A stretch of DNA of 5,256 bases from Acidimicrobiaceae bacterium (GTDB lineage: Bacteria; Actinomycetota; Acidimicrobiia; Acidimicrobiales; UBA8592), in the NCBI GenBank assembly GCA_002724825.1, contig PBPU01000004.1, forward strand, positions 25,035 to 30,290. Reading direction: 5' to 3'. Positions 1-5,256 of the stretch are shown in pieces. The stretch's first letter is position 1, and the number at the start of each line of letters is the position of its first letter. The notes beneath the pieces were generated by a model. That model was not told the origin of the DNA and ran no database searches. It saw only the letters and a program-made list of their open reading frames with translations. Position numbers and translations under genes: made by a program.

Positions 1-1
1 A

Positions 2-526
2 AAGATTGCTAATTTACTTTCATCTATAAAGTATGCTTCAATGGCTTTCGCTTTATTCGCTTTTCCATCTAGAGAGGTTCGCCCTTTCGATGGAAGCGGA
101 TTTCTTGTCGCGAAATCTGAAGGGCTACTTATGACAGCATGTTCATGGTCGTCTTCTAAATGGGAGCACCTTAACGATCAGGAAGCTACATTCGTTCGAG
201 TCTCTGCTGGAAGAGCCGATGATGATCGAGCATTTAATCTCGACGATGAAGAACTTACTTCCGCACTACTTGAAGAACTTACTCGAATAGTTGATATTCA
301 AGCCACACCGATAGAAAGTCAAGTAATTCGTTGGCCGAGATCATTTCCACAATATGAGGTAGGCCATTCTGACAAAGTGAACCAAATACAGAAATTGCTT
401 CGAGATGAAGCCCCGGGGATTTTTGTAGCGGGGGCTGCTTTTAATGGCCTTGGTCTTTCAGCTTGCATACGTGATGGGAAAGTTAACGCCCAAAGAGCAG
501 AAAGCTATCTCGGAGCGTTGAATTAA
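2..526 (+). CDS. hemY: Protoporphyrinogen/coproporphyrinogen oxidase, C-terminal part (5' truncated by window)
   Basis: This is the last 174 codons of an FAD-dependent oxidase that aromatises protoporphyrinogen IX or coproporphyrinogen III to the porphyrin during heme synthesis. The reading frame is open from base 2, 13 codons before the first ATG (base 41). The residues coded there (ending IKYASMAF) continue the family pattern, so the gene starts upstream and the ATG is internal. Two family landmarks are visible. One is the GSGFLV...SEG...MTACSWSSSKW block near the start. The other is the C-terminal FAD-binding block GIFVAGAAFNGLGLSACIRDG, followed by an alanine-rich helix to the stop. No frameshift is seen. 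Actinobacteria usually use the coproporphyrin-dependent route, so the substrate may be coproporphyrinogen (CgoX activity), but this part of the protein does not settle it. The gene lies 21 bases upstream of lnt on the same strand, probably in one transcript. Confidence 0.9.
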   Translation, partial: KIANLLSSIKYASMAFALFAFPSREVRPFDGSGFLVAKSEGLLMTACSWSSSKWEHLNDQEATFVRVSAGRADDDRAFNLDDEELTSALLEELTRIVDIQATPIESQVIRWPRSFPQYEVGHSDKVNQIQKLLRDEAPGIFVAGAAFNGLGLSACIRDGKVNAQRAESYLGALN

Positions 527-547
527 GATGGATTTTTTTGAAGAGCT

Positions 548-1996
548 ATGAAAGATAAATTCAACGTTTCATTAAAACCGTTAATCAGCGGTATGTGTTT
601 AGCGTTCTCTATGCCTCCATGGGGGTGGTGGCCACTAGCCTTCATAAGTCTTTTTCTTTTAGATCAGCTTTTGTCAGGGATTGTGGTATCTAAAAGGAGA
701 TTTTTGGTTGGTTTTTCTTTCGGCGTTGGATGGTTGTTCCCAAGTACCTTCTGGATGATTGCATTAACAATCCCTGGCTACATTGTTCAAGGTTTACTAT
801 TTAGTGCTTTTGTGGGCTTCGCAGCACTATTAGTCCCTAGGGGGATTTGGCGATGGCTTGCCTTACCAGCAGCCTTCGTCATTATCGAAGCACTTCGATA
901 TAGGTGGCCATTTGGTGGAGTTCCGTTGGCAACATTAGCGATGAGCCAAAGCAGCGCTCCTCTTGGACATACGGTACGTATTCTCGGGCCATTATTCCTT
1001 TCAGCACTGGTTGTCATCGCTGGAGTTCTTATATCTTCCCTTTGGGAAAAAGAGTGGAAGTTCGCTACCTGTACCGGAGTGGGTCTTGTAGCATTGTGGG
1101 CGATTGGCTTTGTTGTGCCAAATGGAAATCCTATAGGTGAAACAACGGTAGCAATAGTTCAGGGCGGTGGTGAACAAGGAACACGGGCCATAGACACGGA
1201 TGAACGTGAAGTGTTTGAAAGACATGTGAAAGCTAGTTCGAATGTTGAAACTCCTGTGGACTTAGTTTTATGGCCAGAAGATGTCGTAAATGTCCAGCAA
1301 CCGCTCACGGATTCTCCCGAGTACGCGGAGTTGCAAGATCTAGCCCGACAGTTAGATAGCTGGCTAATAGCAGGGATATTCGAACGTGTAAGCATGACGG
1401 AAAATGCAAATGCTTCTATTGCGTTCTCACCTGAGGGAACCGAGATAGACCGTTATGACAAGGTCCGATTAGTTCCATTTGGAGAGTACGTTCCCCTCAG
1501 GGGATTTATAAAACATTTTGCCCCCAGTTACCTACCAGTTAGGGATACAAAGTCAGGGAATGGGGAACCAAACCTCATTGTGGAAGTTGACGGCCAGATA
1601 GTAAATCTTGGAATAGCGATATCGTGGGAAATATTTTTTGAAGATAGGGCGCGCAGTGCAATTTTAGGGGGAGGCGAGATACTCCTAAATCCAACAAACG
1701 GCTCTAGCTATTGGCTAACGATCCTTCAGTCTCAACAAGTAGCTTCTTCGAAACTTCGCGCGATGGAAACTGGAAGATGGGTTCTCCAAGCAGCACCTAC
1801 AGGTTTCAGCGCAATTATAAATCCAAACGGTGATGTCGTTGAACGATCATCAATTTCAGAAACCCGTGTTCTCCATGCAACCGTTGATCGAAGAGATGGA
1901 AATACTTTGGCAACAAGGGCAGGCCCTCTTCCAATGATTTTATTCTCAGGAGCTGCCCTTCTCGGTGCAAACTTCCTAGCAAGAAGAAAGAGCTAG
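548..1996 (+). CDS. lnt: Apolipoprotein N-acyltransferase (Lnt), catalytic Cys replaced by Ser
   Basis: This 482-residue membrane protein matches Lnt, which adds the third acyl chain to the N-terminal cysteine of lipoproteins at the cytoplasmic membrane. The length is close to the E. coli enzyme (about 510). Residues 12-190 contain about six or seven hydrophobic segments, including the family block PPWGWWPLAF (23-32) and GFSFGVGW (55-62). Residues 199-450 form a nitrilase-like (CN hydrolase) domain, and a last membrane helix lies at about 459-476. The triad glutamate is E244 (LWPE), the lysine is K305 (RYDK), and E313 sits in PFGEYVP. The nucleophile position, normally Cys-Tyr/Phe/Trp-Glu, reads AISWE with S359 (codon TCG at 1622-1624). 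The whole soluble domain has no cysteine; the only ones are C17 and C175. The start is the first ATG after an in-frame TGA at 539-541. A GAAGAG sits only 2 bases before it, so initiation may depend on coupling to hemY. The family call is secure; canonical activity is not. Confidence 0.9.
   Translation: MKDKFNVSLKPLISGMCLAFSMPPWGWWPLAFISLFLLDQLLSGIVVSKRRFLVGFSFGVGWLFPSTFWMIALTIPGYIVQGLLFSAFVGFAALLVPRGIWRWLALPAAFVIIEALRYRWPFGGVPLATLAMSQSSAPLGHTVRILGPLFLSALVVIAGVLISSLWEKEWKFATCTGVGLVALWAIGFVVPNGNPIGETTVAIVQGGGEQGTRAIDTDEREVFERHVKASSNVETPVDLVLWPEDVVNVQQPLTDSPEYAELQDLARQLDSWLIAGIFERVSMTENANASIAFSPEGTEIDRYDKVRLVPFGEYVPLRGFIKHFAPSYLPVRDTKSGNGEPNLIVEVDGQIVNLGIAISWEIFFEDRARSAILGGGEILLNPTNGSSYWLTILQSQQVASSKLRAMETGRWVLQAAPTGFSAIINPNGDVVERSSISETRVLHATVDRRDGNTLATRAGPLPMILFSGAALLGANFLARRKS
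1993..1996. other. Shared CTAG: overlapping stop codons of lnt and dtd
   Basis: The palindrome CTAG contains the lnt stop (TAG, 1994-1996, + strand) and the dtd stop (TAG read on the - strand from 1993-1995). The two genes therefore overlap tail to tail by 4 bases, and there is no intergenic space for a terminator between them. Confidence 0.95.
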
Positions 1997-2433
1997 TCAA
2001 CGTCAATTATTAGCGTGGTAGGACCAGAATTTATAAGCTCTACATTCATAAACGCACCAAAAGATCCAGTTTCGACTTGAATGCCTTCGCTACGGAGACA
2101 ATCAACAAGGTATTCGATCAAGGGTTCAGCTACATCTCCTGGGGCAGAGGCTATCCAGCTGGGGCGACGACCCTTTTGAGTATCCCCATACAGAGTAAAT
2201 TGTGAAATGATCAAAATTTCTGAATTCAGATCAATCGTCGAGAGATTCATTTTTCCGCTATTATCTTCAAAAATTCTAAGGTGCAGAAGTTTATTCGCTA
2301 AACGCTCAGCCGTCTTTGTTGTATCAGAGTGAGTCACACCAATAAAGACACACAGACCTTTGTGAATCGAGCCAACCGTATTCTCTTCCACGGTAACACT
2401 GGCTTTAGAAACACGTTGGACAAGGGCCCTCAT
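1993..2433 (-). CDS. dtd: D-aminoacyl-tRNA deacylase
   Basis: This 146-residue protein is Dtd, a cytoplasmic homodimer that hydrolyses D-aminoacyl-tRNAs (and Gly-tRNA-Ala) and so keeps D-amino acids out of translation. The length equals the usual bacterial size (about 145). The N-terminus MRALVQRVSKASV is typical. Both active-site motifs are intact: SQFTLYG with S77, Q78, F79 and T80, and the Gly-cisPro motif NSGPTT (135-140; G137, P138), which gives L-chirality rejection. GRRPSW (88-93) and GSFGAFMNV (123-131) are also conserved. A strong Shine-Dalgarno AAGGAG lies 5 bases before the ATG. The gene converges on lnt and shares the CTAG at 1993-1996 with it. Upstream it faces the glycosyltransferase operon across 124 bases. 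Nothing in the sequence suggests loss of function. Confidence 0.96.
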   Translation of the reverse strand: MRALVQRVSKASVTVEENTVGSIHKGLCVFIGVTHSDTTKTAERLANKLLHLRIFEDNSGKMNLSTIDLNSEILIISQFTLYGDTQKGRRPSWIASAPGDVAEPLIEYLVDCLRSEGIQVETGSFGAFMNVELINSGPTTLIIDVD

Positions 2434-2438
2434 GAAAT

Positions 2439-2444
2439 CTCCTT
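2439..2444 (-). promoter_or_regulatory. Shine-Dalgarno of dtd
   Basis: Read on the minus strand this is AAGGAG, within AAAAGGAGA, followed by a 5-base spacer and the dtd ATG. It fixes the dtd start and is the strongest ribosome binding site in the window. Confidence 0.8.
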
Positions 2445-2548
2445 TTCAGCAGGGTGAAATTTAAGACACTACCACCATAATGATTATTGACCTTTCTTGA
2501 ATATTTAGTGCACGAGAAACGTATTTTTACCCCAATGTCCATACCCTT

Positions 2549-2552
2549 AAGG
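2549..2552 (+). promoter_or_regulatory. Shine-Dalgarno of the glycosyltransferase gene
   Basis: AAGG lies 5 bases before the ATG at 2558. No ATG, GTG or TTG occurs in frame between this start and the upstream TGA at 2498-2500, which supports the chosen start. Confidence 0.6.
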
Positions 2553-2557
2553 TTTCA

Positions 2558-3856
2558 ATGGAAGAAGATACAGCTGAAAAAAGTAACCCAAATGAGGAAG
2601 CAGGCCATCTTAGGATCGCCATGCTTGCTTATCGCGGAAAGCCTCATGTTGGTGGGCAAGGCGTGTACGTAAGAGAAATGAGCAAAGCACTTGCTGAGCT
2701 GGGACATACAGTTGAAGTGTTCGGAGGGCCACCATATCCCGACCTAGATCCCAAAGTCCCACTTCATGAGTTCCCAAGCTTAGAAATATACAATGACTAC
2801 TTTCCGGGAAGAATGCCAGGTATCTGGGAAATAAAAGATATGCCAGATTTCGTAGAGCTATGTTCATATCTCACAGGAAACTTTTCAGAACCTCTTTCTT
2901 TCTCTCTTCGCGCGTTTAGGGCGTTAAAAGACCGAGAAGGAGAATTTGACCTAGTAATCGATAATGGTTCGTTAGCGTATGGAAATCTTCTAATCCAAAG
3001 AAAGCTTAATCTTCCTATTCTTGGAGTGATTCACCACCCGATTACGGTCGATCGGAAACTGGAGTTAGACAATGCAAGAACTGTCGTTGAACGATTTGGG
3101 AAACGGCGATGGTATGCCTTCACAAGAATGCAAACTCGAGTATGTAAGCGGATCAAGCGAATCGTAACAGTTTCAGAATCTTCCCGCGAAGATATCAGCA
3201 AGGATCACAAAGTTAATATCGATCGTATTCATGTTGTTCCTATAGGGATCGATACTGATTTCTTTGCTCCTCAAGATCATATCGAAAGGATCCCCGGAAG
3301 AATTGTCTCAACCGCTAGCGCTGATGTTCCATTAAAAGGTCAAAGATACCTTCTTGAAGCTTTAGCTGAAGTTAGGAAAAAGTATCCTCATGTGCACCTA
3401 GAGCTTGTAGGTAAACAACGGGAAGGAAGTACCACCGCTGAGACGCTCGCTCAATTAGGACTTAGCGATATCGTAAACTTCAATCAGGGAATAAGTTACA
3501 GGGAGCTCGTTGATCTTCTTGCATCAGCATCAGTAGCTGTCGTCCCATCTTTATATGAGGGTTTCTCTATTCCAGCTATTGAAGCGTTATCGTGCGGTGC
3601 GCCATTGATAGCTACAACAGGAGGTGCCCTTCCTGAAGTCGCTGGGCCGCATTTAGAAACCTCGCTAGCTGTTCCACCTGGGGATAGTAGTGCGTTAGCA
3701 AAACAAATAGAGTACGCGTTTGAACATCCGGAAGTTTGTCGAAGGGTAGGCGAAGCGGGCCGTCAGAGAGTAATAGAAAAATGGAGCTGGCGAGAATCTG
3801 CTATTACTACAGCTAAGCATTGCCATGAGCTTCTAGCAATGGATAAAGCTTTATAG
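2558..3856 (+). CDS. GT4-family glycosyltransferase (GT-B fold)
   Basis: This 432-residue protein is a retaining glycosyltransferase of family GT4, expected to move a sugar from a nucleotide-sugar donor to an unknown acceptor at the cytoplasmic face. Residues 1-17 are an acidic tail. The N-terminal acceptor domain follows, with LRIAMLAY (18-25), the glycine-rich loop GGQGVYV (32-38), GVIHHPI (156-162) and VSESS (205-209). The C-terminal donor domain opens around PIGID (228-232) and SADVPLKGQRYLLEAL (254-269). It carries the EX7E signature with E334 and E342 in EGFSIPAIE, and then TTGGALPE (353-360). No membrane segment or signal peptide is seen. The start is the first ATG after an in-frame stop and has an AAGG 5 bases upstream; the next ATG would cut into the first Rossmann strand. 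It heads a tight operon with a methyltransferase 9 bases downstream and a toroid protein. MshA- or PimB-like roles are possible by family only; the substrate is not assignable. Confidence 0.9.
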   Translation: MEEDTAEKSNPNEEAGHLRIAMLAYRGKPHVGGQGVYVREMSKALAELGHTVEVFGGPPYPDLDPKVPLHEFPSLEIYNDYFPGRMPGIWEIKDMPDFVELCSYLTGNFSEPLSFSLRAFRALKDREGEFDLVIDNGSLAYGNLLIQRKLNLPILGVIHHPITVDRKLELDNARTVVERFGKRRWYAFTRMQTRVCKRIKRIVTVSESSREDISKDHKVNIDRIHVVPIGIDTDFFAPQDHIERIPGRIVSTASADVPLKGQRYLLEALAEVRKKYPHVHLELVGKQREGSTTAETLAQLGLSDIVNFNQGISYRELVDLLASASVAVVPSLYEGFSIPAIEALSCGAPLIATTGGALPEVAGPHLETSLAVPPGDSSALAKQIEYAFEHPEVCRRVGEAGRQRVIEKWSWRESAITTAKHCHELLAMDKAL

Positions 3857-3858
3857 GA
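3855..3858 (+). promoter_or_regulatory. Shine-Dalgarno of the methyltransferase gene, overlapping the upstream stop
   Basis: AGGA begins inside the TAG stop codon (3854-3856) of the glycosyltransferase gene and lies 7 bases before the GTG start at 3866. The layout suggests that ribosomes finishing the first gene re-initiate on the second. Confidence 0.6.
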
Positions 3859-3865
3859 TTCTGAC

Positions 3866-4591
3866 GTGTTAACCATCAATTTTGACCGCTTGAAGCTTGA
3901 AGAAGAACACATGGTTCTTGATCTTGGTTGTGGCTTTGGACGGCATGCATTTGAAGTACTTCGACGAGGGGCAGAAGTCGTAGCCTGCGATATGGCCTTA
4001 AATGAACTTCACGAAGTCCGAGCAACCTATGCTGCTATGGCTGAAGTTGGAGAAATTAAGATAACTTCTGGTGCTTTTACATCTGCTGGAGATGCTACTC
4101 GCTTACCTTTTCAAGATGAGACGTTCGATCGAATAATTGCGAGCGAAGTCCTAGAACATATCTATAACGATGAAGATGCGTTAGATGAGCTATTTCGGGT
4201 ACTTAAACCACAGGGAATACTTGCGATTACAGTCCCCTCTTATTTCCCTGAGAAAATTTGTTGGTGGCTTTCTGATGAATATCATGCACCCATAGAAGTC
4301 GGAGGCCATGTAAGAATCTATAAAAAACGAGAATTAGAAGCGAAGATTGCTGCAGCCGGTTTGGTCACAATAGATTTTCATAGAGCTCATGCGTTACATT
4401 CACCGTACTGGTGGCTCAAATGTGCCGTAGGGACTAAAAATGATCAAAACTGGCTTGTAAAAGCATATCTACGTTTCCTGACATGGGATATCGTAAAGCA
4501 GCCAACGTCTACTCGATTAGTAGAAAAAATATTGCAACCCGTGTTAGGTAAGAGCGCAATCATCTATGCTCAAAAGACTGCCATTGCTTAA
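3866..4591 (+). CDS. Class I SAM-dependent methyltransferase
   Basis: This 241-residue protein has the Rossmann-fold SAM-binding core of the Methyltransf_11/UbiE-like group. Motif I is VLDLGCGFGRHAF (17-29). The acidic residue that binds the ribose is probably D42 (VACDMA). GDATRLPF (75-82) matches the adenine-binding region, EVLEHI (94-99) is motif post-II, and LKPQGILAITVP (113-124) is the next conserved strand. The C-terminal part (about 125-241) is specific to this subgroup, is rich in aromatic residues (HSPYWWLKC, 178-186) and probably binds the acceptor; it has no clear transmembrane helix. The start is GTG, supported by the AGGA 7 bases upstream and by the N-terminus MLTINFDRL, which fits relatives I recall. 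The first internal ATG (3911) would remove part of motif I's lead-in. It is 9 bases after the glycosyltransferase gene and 14 bases before the toroid gene. It probably methylates the product of that pathway, but the substrate is unknown. Confidence 0.88.
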   Translation: MLTINFDRLKLEEEHMVLDLGCGFGRHAFEVLRRGAEVVACDMALNELHEVRATYAAMAEVGEIKITSGAFTSAGDATRLPFQDETFDRIIASEVLEHIYNDEDALDELFRVLKPQGILAITVPSYFPEKICWWLSDEYHAPIEVGGHVRIYKKRELEAKIAAAGLVTIDFHRAHALHSPYWWLKCAVGTKNDQNWLVKAYLRFLTWDIVKQPTSTRLVEKILQPVLGKSAIIYAQKTAIA

Positions 4592-4594
4592 CAT

Positions 4595-4598
4595 AGGA
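4595..4598 (+). promoter_or_regulatory. Shine-Dalgarno supporting the TTG start of the toroid gene
   Basis: AGGA (in ATAGGAAAAG) lies 7 bases before the TTG at 4606, the same spacing as for the GTG-started gene upstream. It is the main local support for the non-ATG start. Confidence 0.55.
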
Positions 4599-4605
4599 AA
4601 AGAAC

Positions 4606-5256
4606 TTGCCCCCCTTCGACCCAGTTGAAATTATCAATTCTGCAGAAATACGTGAAACAGGCGAATCTATTGCAGAGTTACAGCTCCCATCTGGAATGAT
4701 TCCTTGGTTTCCAAATGGACATGCCGACCCATGGAATCATATTGAAGCAGCAATGGCCTTAGATGTAGCAGGACTGCACGATGAAGCCGAATCGGCCTAT
4801 CAATGGTTGGCAGATATTCAACTGGAGAATGGATCTTGGCATAACTATTACCTTGAAAATGAAATTGAACAAGACAAGATCGATACGAACTGCGTTGCAT
4901 ATATTGCACCTGGGGTTCTCCACCATTTCCTCATATCAAAAGACACGGGATTTCTAGAAACTATGTGGGGTATCGTTGAACCTGCAATCGAATATGTGCT
5001 TGGCCAACAGACTTCGAGAGGTGAAATCATTTGGGCTTGCCACTCTGATGGGACTCCATGGTCATACGCACTCGTTACAGGATCATCAAGTATCTCTCAC
5101 TCCTTACGCGCTGCACTAGCAATAGCGACACACCTTGGAGAAGATCGCCCACAATGGAAAGAAAAGGGGAAGCGCTTAGTTCAAGTACTTAGACATAATC
5201 CTGAAGCGTTCGCCCCAAAAGAGCGATGGGCTATGGATTGGTATTACCCCGTTCTA
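4606..5256 (+). CDS. Prenyltransferase/terpene-cyclase-like alpha/alpha-toroid protein (3' truncated by window)
   Basis: An open frame of 217 codons runs to the window edge. The start is most likely TTG at 4606. It has an AGGA 7 bases upstream, an in-frame TAG at 4594-4596 excludes anything longer, and the conserved block IPWFPNGHADPWNHIEAAMAL (32-52) would be lost from the first ATG at 4696. Helical repeats are visible, each ending near a Gly-Trp or Gly-aromatic turn. QLENGSW (72-78) is a classic QW-type motif (Q-x3-G-S-W) of terpene cyclase and prenyltransferase toroids. Other notable stretches are IDTNCVAYIAPGVLHHFL (92-109) and VTGSSSISHSLRAAL (157-171). No DxDD or DDxxD signature appears in the visible part. 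Proteins of this kind are often labelled 'prenyltransferase', but the toroid is also shared with six-hairpin glycoside hydrolases. Next to a glycosyltransferase and a methyltransferase, an enzyme or binding protein acting on a glycan is at least as plausible. Function unknown. Confidence 0.8.
   Translation, partial: MPPFDPVEIINSAEIRETGESIAELQLPSGMIPWFPNGHADPWNHIEAAMALDVAGLHDEAESAYQWLADIQLENGSWHNYYLENEIEQDKIDTNCVAYIAPGVLHHFLISKDTGFLETMWGIVEPAIEYVLGQQTSRGEIIWACHSDGTPWSYALVTGSSSISHSLRAALAIATHLGEDRPQWKEKGKRLVQVLRHNPEAFAPKERWAMDWYYPVL

Larger units (their letters stand above)
2434..2557. promoter_or_regulatory. Divergent intergenic region between dtd and the glycosyltransferase operon
   Basis: These 124 AT-rich bases must carry the start signals for dtd (leftward) and for the three-gene operon (rightward). 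No clean consensus promoter is visible. The best rightward candidate is TTGAAT (2497-2502) with TATTTT (2522-2527), but the 19-base spacer is long. TTGACC at 2487-2492 is a good -35-like hexamer but has no matching -10 at 16-18 bases. An 11-base near-perfect palindrome ATAATgATTAT lies at 2477-2487. No leftward promoter could be assigned with confidence. No riboswitch-like or RNA structure was recognised. Confidence 0.45.

Noticed and set aside
41..43. ATG at 41 as the start of a small 161-residue gene
   Set aside because: The frame is open to base 2 and the upstream residues continue the HemY family sequence, so it is an internal methionine of a truncated gene.
533..539. Run of seven T after the hemY stop, possible intrinsic terminator
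   Set aside because: No GC-rich inverted repeat lies just before it, and lnt begins 9 bases later on the same strand.
787..1395. Several open frames of 74-78 codons inside lnt (antisense 787-1017, 1001-1225, 1159-1395; sense 904-1140)
   Set aside because: They lie wholly within a well-supported gene, have unremarkable composition and show no recognisable domain or ribosome site.
1916..1927. AGGGCAGGCCCT inverted repeat near the lnt end
   Set aside because: It is inside the lnt coding sequence, the loop would be only 2-4 bases, and no T-run follows. It is better explained by coding sequence.
548..1996. Reading the Lnt-like protein as a soluble nitrilase/amidase
   Set aside because: The N-terminal multi-helix membrane region with the PPxGWWPLAF block and the C-terminal helix are specific to Lnt.
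1815..2006. Antisense 63-codon open frame over the lnt 3' end
   Set aside because: It overlaps both lnt and dtd ends and has no family resemblance; it is a shadow of the lnt frame.
2487..2867. Open frames at 2487-2672 (+) and 2610-2867 (-) around the glycosyltransferase start
   Set aside because: They overlap the conserved N-terminal domain of the glycosyltransferase in other frames and have no recognisable features.
4667..5030. Antisense open frames of 80 and 60 codons at the right end
   Set aside because: They are opposite the toroid protein, whose + frame shows clear family motifs throughout, so these are shadows.

Overview
The window holds six protein-coding genes packed almost end to end: four complete and two cut by the window edges. 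No RNA gene, insertion sequence, CRISPR array or phage feature was seen. The base composition is moderate (low-to-mid 40s % GC by eye, not computed). The gene content points to an actinobacterium. The GT4 glycosyltransferase, SAM methyltransferase and 'prenyltransferase-like' toroid trio, and the wording of their conserved blocks, resemble actinobacterial proteins I know from high-GC genomes. A lower-GC, streamlined lineage such as a marine Acidimicrobiia relative would fit, but this is inference from memory and not a database result.

Layout. (1) 2-526 (+) is the C-terminal third of a HemY-type protoporphyrinogen/coproporphyrinogen oxidase of heme synthesis. (2) 548-1996 (+) is an apolipoprotein N-acyltransferase (Lnt), 21 bases downstream and probably co-transcribed. 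Its expected catalytic cysteine is a serine. (3) 1993-2433 (-) is D-aminoacyl-tRNA deacylase (Dtd), convergent with lnt and overlapping it by 4 bases, so that one CTAG palindrome supplies both stop codons. (4) 2434-2557 is a 124-base divergent intergenic region, the only substantial non-coding gap. (5) 2558-3856, 3866-4591 and 4606->5256 (+) form a tight three-gene operon: a GT4 glycosyltransferase, a class I SAM methyltransferase with a GTG start, and an alpha/alpha-toroid protein with a TTG start that runs off the window.

How the parts fit. The first two genes are housekeeping (heme, lipoprotein maturation) and Dtd is translation quality control. The three-gene operon looks like an uncharacterised pathway in which a sugar is transferred, something is methylated and a toroid enzyme acts on the same substrate, perhaps a cell-envelope glycan or glycolipid. 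The substrate cannot be read from the sequence. The two points most worth following up are the Cys-to-Ser change in Lnt and the function of this operon.
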